Origin: Linepithema humile
Taxonomy: Eukaryota; Arthropoda; Insecta; Hymenoptera; Formicidae
Direction: 5' to 3'
Assembly (NCBI RefSeq): GCF_040581485.1
Contig: NC_090134.1
Span: forward strand, 9,300,001 to 9,364,000
Length of the DNA stretch: 64,000 bases
Shown: piece by piece, positions 30,101-42,703 of the stretch
How positions within the stretch are numbered: position 1 is the stretch's first letter
Layout: every line of letters begins with the position of its first letter
The notes under the pieces: generated by a model
Seen by the model: the letters and a program-made list of their open reading frames with translations, nothing else
What the model was told of the DNA's origin: nothing
The model's database searches: none
Position numbers and translations under genes: made by a program

Positions 30101-30927
30101 CTCATATCAATTATCTATTCGACCACCGACAATCGCTAGGTATTGTGCGTACATATATGTGTGTATATATGTATACATTGTATATACATATGTGTATGCG
30201 GGTGAATTTATCATTTGTCAAGTTTGCAATTAATCACAACATGATTAATGTCAGAGTTTACTAATACGCTTTGCTAGAATTGCGAGATTATTGCTGCAAT
30301 ACTAATTAACAAAAAAAAAATTTGCAAAAAATGTAATTTTTAATTGATAACGATTTATTTAAAAATATAATTTGTAACAAGAAAAATTATTTAAACAATC
30401 TTACGCTTCCTTCTATTCATTTATGATTGATCTGTACTCTTCTTGTTATCTCTCGTCTCTAATCTTCATTACATTTATAACGTCATGCTTATGCAACGAC
30501 AACTTGCGACTTTATAACTTTGCGAACTTCGCGAAAACTGGTTCGATAACCACGCTGTGCTTAGAATGCGCAAGGGTTTACATTAATTAATTAAATTATA
30601 GATGAGCTCTTTCATACAAAGGAGAATAATGTGCAGAGAAAGAGGAATCGTGCAACACGATATTCTGCAATGACGATGCAACGGTATGTGTGCACGATTG
30701 TGAGGCACGCGTATCTACATAAATTAATTGTGTGATACGCATGTGATGCGTAATGGGCCGCACACACCGCGCGCGGCCTGCATAATAATTGCGCGTACAT
30801 AAACCGAGAGACCCGGATATAACGCTCGAGTATCGTTTGCTTCACCTACAAACGCGCGTTTGCCGACGGTAATCGTTATCTAATGAAACAGTCGGCCGGC
30901 AAATAGAGTTGGATTGAATTTACTGTT
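21187..30927. other. Long non-coding stretch
   Basis: No gene is recognised over nearly 10 kb. GC-richer islands lie at about 21700-22560, 23600-23960, 24640-25060, 25540-26130, 27450-27600, 27890-28270 and 29400-29600, with AT-rich DNA between. The longest frame (22028-22522, minus, 164 codons) overlaps two frames on the other strand and has no recognisable domain. The islands are candidates for regulatory elements or undetected short exons, but nothing in the sequence settles this. Confidence 0.5.
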
Positions 30928-30976
30928 ACCACCACCACACACACACATACACCGCGCGCGCACGCGCGCGCGCGAT
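30928..30976. repeat. CCA/CA/CG compound microsatellite
   Basis: ACC units pass into (CA)n and then into alternating CG/CA, ending in a run of 22 alternating bases at about 30953-30974. Long alternating purine-pyrimidine runs rich in CG are the classic Z-DNA-prone sequence. It lies in a GC-richer patch with no gene. Confidence 0.9.
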
Positions 30977-32423
30977 CGGAATTTACCGATGGACGCCTAA
31001 AATCAATAGAGTCTATTTAATGTTACTTAGCAGCTCCTGCTGATATGTATTTGAAATATTTGCAATCGCGCGAATGTACTTCTAACATTGTTTGTAACTT
31101 CTTACCCCTAAACGTGTAATTTTAATTTTTTTATTTATGATCTTACATGCACAGAAATAAATAATAATATAAAATGTCCTCGAATTACCGTCAATTTTTT
31201 GTTAATAAGTTGTATCAATTCAATTCTTGCGAGATAATATCGTTAAAAGTGGGTTCAACCCTGCACAGCGTATTCAACAGTACCATATTTACCATACTGT
31301 AAAATAGATGAAAAAAAAGTTCATGACAAATGTAAAACACTAAAGACCTTCACAGTATGCTTTCCGTGATGGTACCAAGATATTTCTCCACCATCTTTTT
31401 ATCCCCATTGCCTTCATAATATCCTAATGCGGGGCCAATGATATTTCGCCACTTCGCGGAGCTCCAGTTTATTTCATTGAGATTAAACAAGAAAAAAGAA
31501 AGACAAATAAAAACTGAGAGAAAAGTAAAATGAAAGAAAGGAAAAAAGAGAATAAGCCTACCAACGGAAAAAAAGAGAAGGTTGTATATTGCGAAATTGC
31601 GAGAAAATGTAGCAAAGTGGTATAAAAGCATGAATGAAAAGATGTGAGTAGTCGAAAGAGCTGAGAATCTCCATACAAGAGTTTGGCTCAGCTTGTCGAG
31701 CTTTGCTGGATGAATTGAAGGATTCTGTACACGAATAAAATAAGTTTGCAACTTGCAAAAATTATTTTTACATAATTTTATATCTAAAAAGATTTATAAA
31801 TTATAAATTTATTTCGTTTTTGAATTGAATTCTTGAAACTATTGCCTTTGCGTTTATTCTAAAAAAAATTATTAGCCAAAAAAATTTCTAAGAATATGAA
31901 AATCGAAAACGGTTTATCTCTTGCATTCCCGCATAATTATAAAATCTGTTACCCGCGTGAAAGAGTTTACGTGAGTAGCACCTAGGTGAGAAACAGTGAT
32001 TTTAAATTCTGCGACACGATCCTGAAATAAACACCGTGGTACGGCGCGTAATTGCCAAGGTGTACTCGCGCCGTAAAAATGGCGGTCGCGTCGCGAGAAA
32101 CGACCCGTGAACCGAATAAACGACCGCTGTTTCTCATTTCTCGATCGCAAGCGTGGTCCGCGTTTAAGTTCAGTGACGCGGAACTTCCGCTCGACGGTAT
32201 ATTCTCCGTCGCGTCCCCCTCCTCACTCCAGAAACTGCCAAATCAAAAATACACGACGGTGAGTACTGCTTGCGGCGCGCACAGACCGACTAAACAACCC
32301 CTGGGTGTAGATTTATAGACGGGCGACACCCGTTGGGAAATCAACATCGTCTGCGCTTTCAGCGATCCCGCGAAAGAGAGCGAAAAGTTTTCAAGTTTTC
32401 ATTGACAATAACACTGTCACAAC
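30977..32423. other. Non-coding stretch with one unusual short frame
   Basis: Mostly AT-rich, with GC-richer DNA at 31910-32370. The only coding-like piece is on the minus strand at 31350-31485 and is listed separately. No gene is otherwise recognised. Confidence 0.45.
31350..31485 (-). other. Possible terminal coding fragment, unidentified
   Basis: The C-terminal ~42 residues of a minus-strand frame look more protein-like than anything else here. They include AKWRNIIGPALGYYEG and KKMVEKYLGTITESIL followed by a stop, with mixed composition and no low-complexity bias. Just upstream in the same frame the sequence turns into Phe/Leu-rich residues encoded by a pyrimidine tract, as expected if an intron ended near 31485, although the AG positions available (for example after ACTGG) are not a strong acceptor. 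I do not recognise the family. It could be a final exon, a decayed mobile-element fragment or chance. Confidence 0.2.
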
Positions 32424-32515
32424 AAGAGAGAAAGAGAAAGGGGGAGGGGGGGAGAAGGAGGAGGGAGAGAAAGAGGGAGAGAGAGAGAGAGGAGAGAGAG
32501 GGGGGGGAGAGAGAG
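32424..32515 (+). repeat. 92-bp uninterrupted polypurine tract
   Basis: Every base from 32424 to 32515 is A or G, mixing GAGA, GGAGG and G-runs of up to about nine. Tracts of this length and purity can form intramolecular triplex, and the G-runs could form quadruplex. An open frame across it encodes Arg/Glu/Gly repeats, which is a by-product of the composition. The flanks have no gene. Confidence 0.95.
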
Positions 32516-32638
32516 CCGATCGTAAATGTTGATGCTGTACCCTACTTAGCGGATCCTTAATCCTTTAACAATGGATAATCCTAATCACTCCGTTTATTTA
32601 CAAATTTAAACATATACAATTATAATCTAAGTACACCA

Positions 32639-32699
32639 CAAATTATATAATAAAATATCAAATTATATAATAATATTATCAAATTATATAATAAGAAAT
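32639..32699 (+). repeat. Three-unit AT-rich tandem repeat
   Basis: Three successive units of 20, 21 and 20 bases, each starting CAAATTATATAATAA, at 32639, 32659 and 32680. A small local tandem repeat with no coding meaning. Confidence 0.8.
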
Positions 32700-35600
32700 T
32701 ATAATTTATTTTCTTGCCTAATTTTATGTTAAGCTATAAGCATAAACTAGAACGTTTTAACGCAAAATATCGAGACATTAAAATAAGCAATGAGTATTAT
32801 TATTTATTTTGATTTATACTGCACGAACCGCGCGCAGGTGTTGATAATCGATCAATAAGATAACGTTCTCGAAATAAACACCGTCCGATGAGAAGACTAG
32901 GGAATCGGCTTGAGATATCTCATCGCTGCCTCCAGCCGACCGACATTAAAGTTTCAAGCTGCCGCCACACCTCCCGTGGGAGGTAAAATGCAGCGAGCGC
33001 GCACTGGCTGCAATTTAACCACGCGCAACCTCCCGAATTTCCACCTCGTCAGAGTGCCGGATGTTTCGCAACTCTTTACTCCATTGTCAAGTAGTTTTGC
33101 TTTCGCATTTTAACGTAAGACGCACAGTCCGCCATTTCCGAACCCGATCGCCGTCAAATTTCTCCTCTATTCCTGTTACCAATCTTGAGTACAAATTGAA
33201 AAAAAATAGTCAAAAAAATTCTAAGACAATTAAAATATTCAATATTTTGATGTAATTTAAGTAATTTGATTTAAAAAACTATAATTGTTAGGAACTTGTT
33301 CTTTGCCGCATGTCACGACGCAATAAACGGAGGATAAGTAGAGAAAATGGCGTTTATTTGCACGTGTGCTCCTTAATTTCGTTCCCAAGCTAACATCCTC
33401 AATGGGTATAATAGAAATCGAAAGGGAGAACGAAGGCAGGTGCGAAAAACATTTATTGCTTAATTTTACTCGCGTAAACACGTACTATGGGTTAGCTACA
33501 AATATCGATTTTTGTTGTCTTGCATGAATAAAAAATTATAGGACTCCTCTTGTTTAATATTTTGTTTTTTTCTAATTGTATAGAAACAACGAATTTTTGT
33601 ATAAAAATAATAATAATACATTATATTTCTATAACTGTATCTTATACTCTTAAGAAAGCACAAATATTAGAAAGTTTTTAATTATTTTGTTATTTATATA
33701 TAAATTTTCCGATACAAATCTAAATTTGATAAAATATTTCTTTAAATACTTGCGTATTTAAAAGATAATTTATAAATTCAGTTCTAGATTCAACGATATT
33801 TTAAGAATAACTTTGTAGGTTAATATAAAATTTCTCTACCATTACATATCGTTGCATACCACAAAATTTATTTATAATTATATATTATTTATTTATAATT
33901 TATAATTATATGTATAAATTTAGAAAAATGTAAATTTATATTCTGTCGAGAAAGAGTTTACCAATTTCAATGAATCGATCTGTCTATATTTTCAGTGTTC
34001 TGGTGCGGCTTCGGGCGATTTTTCGGAACGAGTGGCGGCACTTCTACAATCGTCTTCGACCCAGGATGACTGCTAGTAGTGCGCGCTATAACAAGTAACA
34101 GCTTTTTCTTCCCTAATCCTGCACATCGATGAAAGGAAGGAAGAGGAACGATATCATTCAAAGGAGGAAGTGATTCCACACGCACGCTGCGCGTTCTAAA
34201 TGATTTTCGTCGAGCTAATCTGTAAGCTTTAATGCGTTTCGAGGCAGTGTCTCCACTTTAGGCTTAAGACATTCTTTTTTTCTCGTGGATGATATTACGG
34301 CACGATGATAAAAATGTCGTAGACTGATTATCAGAGTAAAATGCGACTTCCACAAGACTTCGCGTAAAATAAAGCAATTTCTCTCGAGACTCTTCTCTTT
34401 ATGTCACTTCCATAAAAAATACATCTCGCTCAATATCATATCAATATTGTTATTTGTAGATTAAATATGTTAATGCTACAGATTAGATTCAACACAATTG
34501 AACAAGATTATAAAATAAAAATTAATTTTATTTATATTTTGACAGAAAAATTAACCATTTAAAAACCCTTCAACCGATATAGGCAAACAAACAATCAATA
34601 TGTTTTCAATGTTTTGTTAATGCATTCAAAAGTTATTTTACTTAGAGATATTGTTTTATTGAATTTTATTTTGATAATAACTAAAAATAGTGTCCATTTA
34701 GAAGTCTGTACAGAAATACATTCAACAATGCATATTCTTCAATTTTTAAATAGGAAAAAATTATAAAAGAGAAACTGTATCACAAAGTAAACAAATTCTA
34801 CGGAAATTGCTTTGAAATAGAAGTCAACATTGCGCGATATAACACACGTACCCATGTACTTGCACACGGGGTAACAAAGTCCACATCCAGCGAGAGTTGC
34901 GAGGATAATGTCCGGTCAGAATTTTCCGGCAACGTCGGAAAAGCGACAAGTGCGTGATAGTGAATGTGTGTTAGTGGAGGTGTGCATGCGGAGAGGTCGG
35001 AAAACGAGAGATAGTTTCGAACGAGCACGATGGGTGGGCGTTGGAATGGCGGTGATCTTCCTGGTGAGGGCGCAGGCGTTAAATTTCTAGATAGCCCCGG
35101 CAAATAAGTGCCGCGTAGATAAGCGTGGAAAAACCAACCGTGCCAACCCGTGGCTAGGGAAAGGGGAAGGCGGAGGGATACCTCTACGAATGCTGGAAAA
35201 AGCGAGAAAAGAGAGCCGCGCCGTGAAACGGGCGCGATAATGGCTCGGAAATGGTCTCGGCATACGTAGTGAACGAAAAGAAAGAACGGCACCGAAATTG
35301 CAAGTCATCTAGTAGTGTGAAAGAGTTTCCCTAAATTAGGACTGTATCTTATGAAAATTGGTACGTAATATTATATTCATGAGATTATCATCTCGAAAAG
35401 AATTATGATTATAGTAATAATAATTTGGACATTGCTAAACATAACAAAACTGTAAATAGTGAATGAAAGTAGAAAGAAAGAATATTCTAACATATCTCTC
35501 AAAAAATAAAATTAAAAATTCGTAAAATAATTATGCAAATTGAAACATGAAAAACTATGCTAAATTTCTAAAATGTTTCATGCCTAGAATTTATAATGTC

Positions 35601-38600
35601 CTCTTTAATGTTTCGAACGTCCAAAATAAAAATCGAGATATTTGATCGAAAATTCTTCAATATTTTCAGAAATAAATTTGTACGCTATATTAAATAGAAA
35701 AGATTAATTATGTCAGTGATATTCCGCATCGAAATTAATTTTGTAATAATCATACAATACATTTTATTTAAAGTATAATTTTTGTCTAGATTTATAAAAC
35801 AATAGAAATCCTAAAAATTTTAATTCAAAAAGAGATAAGTGTATTATCAAAGTTATATTCAAATGGATTACGTTGATTGGCATAATTTTCTAATATTATT
35901 GGATTTTTCTTCGCGCGATTGTCATCATTCTCGATTATATGAGCAAATATGATACTTATAGTGAGAGAAATGCATGGCCATTTCGCGCTCTATATATTGA
36001 ATTCCGTACGAGTTCTATAAATTGATGCCGTTACAGACGTCACGTATATGTATATATATATGGAAGTATGAATATTCACGCTACGAAAGATATACGAAAG
36101 CCCCAGAGCGTTCAGAATATCGATATTCAAGATTGCCAAACCACGAGTGAGGCGTAAAATATTTAGGTCCACGTGCCGAAATGTTCTAAAAACCACGATG
36201 GTATATGCTGTGCATTTGCATAACGCGTTTATTTTAGCAATGATTCTGACAGGCTACAAAGGGTTTTGAGAGATCAAAGACAAAAGGGCAACTTACATAC
36301 GTTTTCTATACATTCAAAATAAATGCTAATATATATTCAATCATATATTAAAATTTTATATTCTATTTAATAAGCAAATAATATTTTATATTTTGTTAAT
36401 AGATTGTAACATTTTATTTATATTTTATTGTAATAAAAATTGTAAATTACTCAAATAATTCTAAAGAAAATTTACTTTAAATTATAAAAAATATTTTCAG
36501 ATCTCTGGAAACGTTTTCAAAATTTAAAATCATTGAGCGGTAATTCGGTCAATTATGATGGATTGTATTCCCTTTCGCATTCTGCAAATATCATAATCAA
36601 CGCGAAGTCCTCGACCAAATGGAGTCGTACTATTAACCGAGCGTCTCATTCGTCATAATTAATCACGTCGCAGTCAGTCGGTATCGTTTTATTGGCTCCG
36701 TTACACGGTACGCTAACTTCATAATGGCACTTGAAGTTTCCGTGCTTGTGAAAGTGGGTCGGTCGCGAGTTGTAAGCGCAAAAACGCGAAAGATCGTTCG
36801 ATTTGTGTCACAGCTGGGATTATAAATCTTGACGCGGATTAACCGTGATAAGACCGCCAAAGTGTATAGATTATCACTATTACGATCATCATAAATTCAA
36901 TAATGCTTAAAAATCGCGGTAATTTAAAACATCTAAAAAATTAATAAAAATTAATAACTTTTAATAAAAGAAATTAGAAATCTATCAAAACATAAATAAA
37001 TAAATATTATATTCTCCAATATATAACTTTTCTTGTTTAATTCAGTTTTCCAATTGTGCGTTGAATGTTAAAAAATAATTACTTTATACAACGATAATAA
37101 TTTCAAGTTTCCGGTAAATATCTCGGAACGTAATCTGCTATTTTTTTTTAAATAAATTTTTATTTTTGATTCTTTCGAAAGATATATTCCAATTAAAAAA
37201 TATAAATTTTAAAGTTACTCTCAAGTAATTTAAAAATTGATATAATCGTCCGGTTTATAACCATTATATACCTCGAGCTATATTTCATACAAAAATCCAA
37301 GTGGTAACAATCGATTTTGATCAGACGAAGAGAACGTAACGCAGTCGTTATTCATTCTACGTAACTACTTTCCGCGCAGTATCGAATAGCATCATTATTC
37401 CCCGAGAACATTTTGTAAAACGATACATCGACATGGAATTGATCGAATTTCGATTAAATTCTTAACAATGAAAAGACAACGTGAAAGCGCACATCTTCTT
37501 TCTTTTCCTTTTTGCTATTTGTAAAATTTCGTTTTTCCTCTCGATAAATGGAAATCCAAGCCATAGAGATTTGTAACAGACATTTCATCGCGAACGAGAA
37601 TACCAAATGAAACTCATTGCTATTCAGCTGATATGAGCATTAGTAGCCATAAAATATGTATTCGTATATAACATAATATTACCTAATCCATTATACTTAG
37701 TTAGTACACAGTTATTCATATAGACACTTATATAGATTCTGATTAAATATTCAGTACACACATCTGCGATATCATAAATCTATTAATTTGAGTTCATAAT
37801 TAATAAGTTCAATTTTCATATGAATAAAATATACAAAGTAGATTATGGAAAGGAAGATTATGGCCTTAAGCACTTTAAGTCGATTTGAAAATGCGGTTAA
37901 TGATGCAAAGTGTAAATTTCGTATAATTATTACGAAAGTTACTTATAAGTCAATTTCCCAACATTAAGCTAATAAAAAATGCACAATAAAAATATGTTAC
38001 ATTAATTTATAAAAACAACTCGACAATATGTTTCTTTTCCACTTATTTATCTTATTAAAATATCGATATCGTTCTAATATTTTATTTATATATTATTTAT
38101 TAAAAAAGTAAAATGTAACTTTAAATGTAAAAAAAGTTTTTTTCTTTATATTCAATTGTCAGTAACTTATTTTAACAAATATTAATTAATATATTTTCAT
38201 CCTTTGATATCAATGCAATTGGAATCGGAAATATTACACGATACACTCTGCATATAGATCTACCATGACAATACTACGAATAATCCCTATACCATATGAC
38301 CGTAATAGTCAATTTGTTATAAAATTAAATGTAATTTGACAAAGCGCATCTCCGTATAGCACGTACTATACCGTATCGTTTCCGGTGATTGGACGAACAG
38401 TATGATATAAATTGCATTGCAGAATCAATATTCACATAACGCAAATAGGCCACTATGTTTTAGTCAAATTAGAATTTTGCGGCCATGTGTATCCAATTTA
38501 ATGTCGTTAGCATAAATAAATCTCATCCAATTCGGAACATTATTACGAACACAATAACAATAATAAAATACAAATAAATAGGCATAAAAAACTATCGCCA

Positions 38601-41539
38601 CTGACTGCTCATAATCGAGATTTTGTGATTAAGAATTTCACAAAGCGCAGTTTGTAAATTTACTTTGCGCAAGAAGACGTGCCATAAATTTTGACGTTTG
38701 CTCTAATTGTCAAAGATACAGTCGTTAATAAAAATACGAAACGTCGTGATTCGAAAGTACGAAGTAAACTTTTGTCACCAGCATCGATATCGTCAGTTAC
38801 TGTTCTAACTTTTGTCAGAGTGGATCGTATAAATAATGCCGATACGAATAAATGTTTGCAATGAAAGCAGAGAGACGTACTCGGGGAGCCGGTTCGTTAC
38901 TCCGTGCATTCGCTTCGCCGTTTTTTCGCTGACAAAGTAAACTCGGTACATTTTGATTCGCAAAACAATTCGAAAGCTAAAGTCTGAATACTGGTCCGTT
39001 GCGTGCAGCAGTTTTGCTGCGGCCAGTAGTAACTGTATTTATCCGATCGACCATAACAATCAACATTATTAATGCCTCCGTATCGACCGCGTATTGCAAA
39101 TTCAGCCGAATTATAGACGTGCTGGAAACGTGTGCAAAATACTCCGAAGAAAACTCATATGCCTCGATAATATCAATACGATATGATTAAAGCGTAAGGG
39201 AGATAAAATTTCGAGTTTTCGCAAACATAAAAGTCAGATAAATCTATGATAAAGTGAAATAGTGTTTATGTAAACCATAAAGAATTCTATCAGATATCAA
39301 ACTTCCACATTCTTTCTAAAAACAATCAAAAAGAGTATATGTCTTGCCCTTAAAAATATAAAGATTTTGAAGATTCAATAATTGTTATGATTTAATAACT
39401 TTCTTCCTTATTTTCAGAGTAAGCAATTTCGCGAGACGATTTGAAGTGCTACCGAGATTTTCGCGCGCGGATACATATAACGGTACTTGGATGCATGAAT
39501 TGTACAGAATGAAGCGAACTACGTTTCGATCATCCAGTTCAATCTAGAAAGTCAATTTTTCTCTATTACATTGCAACTTCATAAAAAAATCCGCAGGCTA
39601 TATCTGATAGCTCTGTATAAACTTGATGAATACGTTTTGAGCTCGCCAGCGAGTTCATGTGTGATACGATATATTTACCAGTTAGTTTTCCATTTTTTTT
39701 CTCTCGATACTTTACACTCGCAGTTTTAAAGCTAAAAGTCAAACGTGAATATTGCAATCTCGGAATAGCCGCAAATGTGGCGAGGAAACAATTGTACGGA
39801 AATTTCGCGCATTACTCGCGTGCAACACAGCTTCCGCTCTGTGTGGGGGACTCGCGGTAAAAGCGGTTAACCGATCAGCCACGGTACTCAATATCATTAG
39901 GGCTTTCCATATTTATGGTCCGTCGAGCACGGTCGCGGTTACGAATTCATCATAAAGCCAAATTATGAGCGAAATTATTCTCGTCATCATAATCATAAAC
40001 ATGTAAAACATTCAGTTACACGCGTCATATTTCTTCGTTAACATTTAAATTGTCTCTAATACTGCCAAAATTAAAATGTTTTGTTTAGAAATATCTTTTC
40101 TGCAATATTAACTATGTTACTTTATTTTAAAATATTTAAACTAAAGTATTTTGAAACAATTAACAATTTTAAATGCTACGTGTTAAAAAAACTAAATTAA
40201 AATTACAAAAAATATAATATCAGAGTTAAACTACTTTCATAAAATATAATTTTATACACGACAGCTTTTACCGTTTATAAAACTCATTAAAAAATTGCTT
40301 CTTTAGTTTTTTCTAATTTAATAATTAATAATATTCTCAACATTTTTAATCCATTATAATGAAACGATATAAAAGGAAATGTTTCTTACTAAATTTAAAA
40401 AAATATAATGCCAGTTTTGAAAGATTAATACTAATTTACGTCAAAACCGTTAAAGTATCAATTCAAATAAAAAAATCATTTTTATACAAGAATATATATA
40501 TATATAAAGATATTCATATACACAATGAGACTCCATAAGATATTTCTGTATCGTTATTTTATAAACGGTAACGACTTTTCATGACACTGACGTGACGCCA
40601 TATCCGCCGCCCATAGAATGCGAAATGGGAAAATTCCATCGTGCGGAATATCACCCTCCCCAAGAATATCCAACTGAAATTCAAACCCCGACACTTTCAC
40701 GCTCCAACTCGAACAGACTTTTTTACCCGCTGATCAGAAAGTTTCACGGAATTAATTAAAGGCACGTTAATTTCCCCCTCTCACGTTTTGCCGCTTGACG
40801 AATACGGATAATCGGTTGCCGCCACCCTCTCGAGACGCCTCGTCCATCTCATCGCGACGGTGGTTCTTTGTCTCGTTGCCTTCTGTCTGTCGCAAAATCG
40901 GACAAACGAGAAGAGAATTATCCAATCTCGTTCTCATGCTTAAGTTAAAGCTTAACATCTTAGAAATTCGCGATCATTAAAATCTAGATTCTACACGCAA
41001 AAAATATAAAAGAATAATTATTTATATTTATAATTTATAAATTAATACAACAACAATCATTGCAGTATCAAAATTATTGATTGTTGAAATAATATATATT
41101 ATATATATATGTTATTAATAATTAATTTAATAATTTCTATATTATTATTGACATTATTAGTTATATAATTTATTATTAATTAAATATTAATTATGCAACT
41201 ATGAGATCATTATTGTTAAAATTTGTAAATATGTGATATATTTTCTCGTAACTCTAAATAAGGTTTAAACTTGCAATTTAGAAAAATATTCTTGGTATTT
41301 GAGTGTGAATACTATAATTGTATGACAAAGGAGAAAAAGAGAAATACAGAGAGAGGAAGAAAAGCAACTCTTGTTCATAATCGAATATTATAAGTATCAC
41401 GTTAATTATTGCATTGGAAACTCCAATCGGTTCGCTAACATTTCACTAATTCTCATAATGAGATTTGAAGCTAATTAGAAGAGTCTCGAGAGAAGATTAA
41501 AACTCATTTCCCCGACAAATGCACATATGTTCGTGAGCG
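32700..41539. other. Long non-coding stretch
   Basis: No gene is recognised. GC-richer islands lie at 32830-33130, 33970-34260, 34830-35300, 36530-36860, 38340-39180, 39410-39960 and 40560-40980. The island at 34830-35300 is open for 164 codons on the minus strand and also holds a plus-strand frame (34908-35063) that runs in phase to a possible splice donor. Neither matches a known protein. AT-rich parts hold short (TA)n runs, as at about 40495-40506. Confidence 0.5.
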
Positions 41540-41604
41540 TTATTATTATCATTATTATTATTAACATTGTTACTATTATTATTATTATTATTATAATATA
41601 GAGG
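41540..41604 (+). repeat. Imperfect (TTA)n microsatellite
   Basis: About 60 bases of TTA triplets interrupted by TCA, ACA and TAC variants. Simple repeat only. Confidence 0.85.
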
Positions 41605-42123
41605 CCGACATCGCTTTTGGCCTACGTGACCAATACACAGTTAAATAGACTTACATGAATACAGAGTATTTCATTATTATATGTCATACTATAAAACACA
41701 GTATAAAGTATAATAGAAAAAAGCAAAATGCGTTTCTTTTTTTATCATATTGAAACAATTTAAGACAAAAATGATTATTACTTGTTATAAACGAGTCTTA
41801 TTATTAAATTATTAAAATTTACAAGATTTTATATGCACATATGCATGTATCGGATATATTTCCCCGTAATATATGAAATTAATACAAAACTCTGTATACA
41901 TCTTGACACGTGTGAAGCAACACAGACAACGTTAGTCGAGGGGATTGAGATGTCTAATCGAACTATTATTACGTAAACTACACAACACTAGCCGCTAAGT
42001 TCCACGATCGATAGACGTAATTTACCGTTAAAGGGAAGTATCGTAAGGTAACTTTAAACTCACGATTAGCGAGTAAGTCTTGCTCACGAAGCCCAGCTGC
42101 TCCCGGTAATACGCCTTTCCCTT

Positions 42124-42134
42124 CCCCCCCCCCC

Positions 42135-42168
<34 letters not shown>
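42124..42168 (+). repeat. Poly-C followed by (TC)n
   Basis: Twelve C residues (42124-42135) run into a clean (TC)n of about 30 bases. The strand is pure pyrimidine, so the opposite strand is a G-run followed by (GA)n, a combination prone to triplex formation and to sequencing slippage. The exact C-run length may therefore be unreliable. Confidence 0.9.
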
Positions 42169-42172
<4 letters not shown>

Positions 42173-42361
42173 ATTCTCTCTCTACGTCATCTTTTTTCCC
42201 GCCCACTCTATAGTCCTCGTCGTTGCAACGAGATGTCCTTCCCCGACCTTTTTCTCTCATTCGTGCAGAGGCCAACCGCGCGCAGCTGGGTTAAGGATCA
42301 GAAGGATCTGATTAAATTGCTCACGCGGGATGCGCGCCCGCAGGTGCGACGTTGACTGCGC

Positions 42362-42536
42362 CCGGAAAATCCATATCGTCGTCGTCTCGAGAGTGCTACC
42401 GCATATCGAGAATTCAACTAGTTCTAAATTGCGAATTCGCAACACCTGCGAGCATGCGAAATCCGGCGGAAAAAAATCACGATCTCGAAATTAGAAGCGC
42501 GGGAAAAACGCATTAAGGAATACATTGTATTATATT
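42362..42536 (+). repeat. Diverged tandem duplication, unit 1
   Basis: Starts CCGGAAAATCCATAT and carries TATCGAGAAT, then AATTGCGAATTCGC, then GAAATCCGGCGGAAAAAA. The same landmarks recur in the same order in the next ~167 bp, so this is a tandem duplication that has since diverged strongly. When the frame open in unit 2 is followed here it is broken by stops, so coding is not maintained. Confidence 0.75.
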
Positions 42537-42703
42537 CCGGAAATATGCGCAAAAAAATTCATATATAGTCGTCCCGCGGGTGCTTTCGTGTATCGAGAAT
42601 CTACCCACCACCGAATTGCAAATTCGCTACACCCGCAGGCATACAAAATCCGGCGAAAAAATTGCAATTCCGGAATTAAAAACGCAGGAAAACGTATCGT
42701 AAA
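42537..42703 (+). repeat. Diverged tandem duplication, unit 2
   Basis: Starts CCGGAAATATGCGC and repeats the landmarks of unit 1: TATCGAGAAT, AATTGCAAATTCGC, AAAATCCGGCGAAAAAAT. A plus-strand frame of 61 codons (42525-42710) crosses it. It resembles the equivalent part of unit 1 (YRES against YREF, IANS, IRRK), but unit 1 has stops, so the resemblance reflects the duplication rather than protein constraint. A weak third copy may follow near 42740-42840. Confidence 0.75.

Noticed and set aside
34798..35292. 164-codon minus-strand open frame
   Set aside because: Rich in Ser/Pro/Leu/Arg as expected from base composition, with no domain. A competing frame is open on the other strand.
36723..36746. 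Likeness to the miR-263 seed (AATGGCACTTGAAG)
   Set aside because: Only the first bases match, and the flanks do not form the required hairpin.
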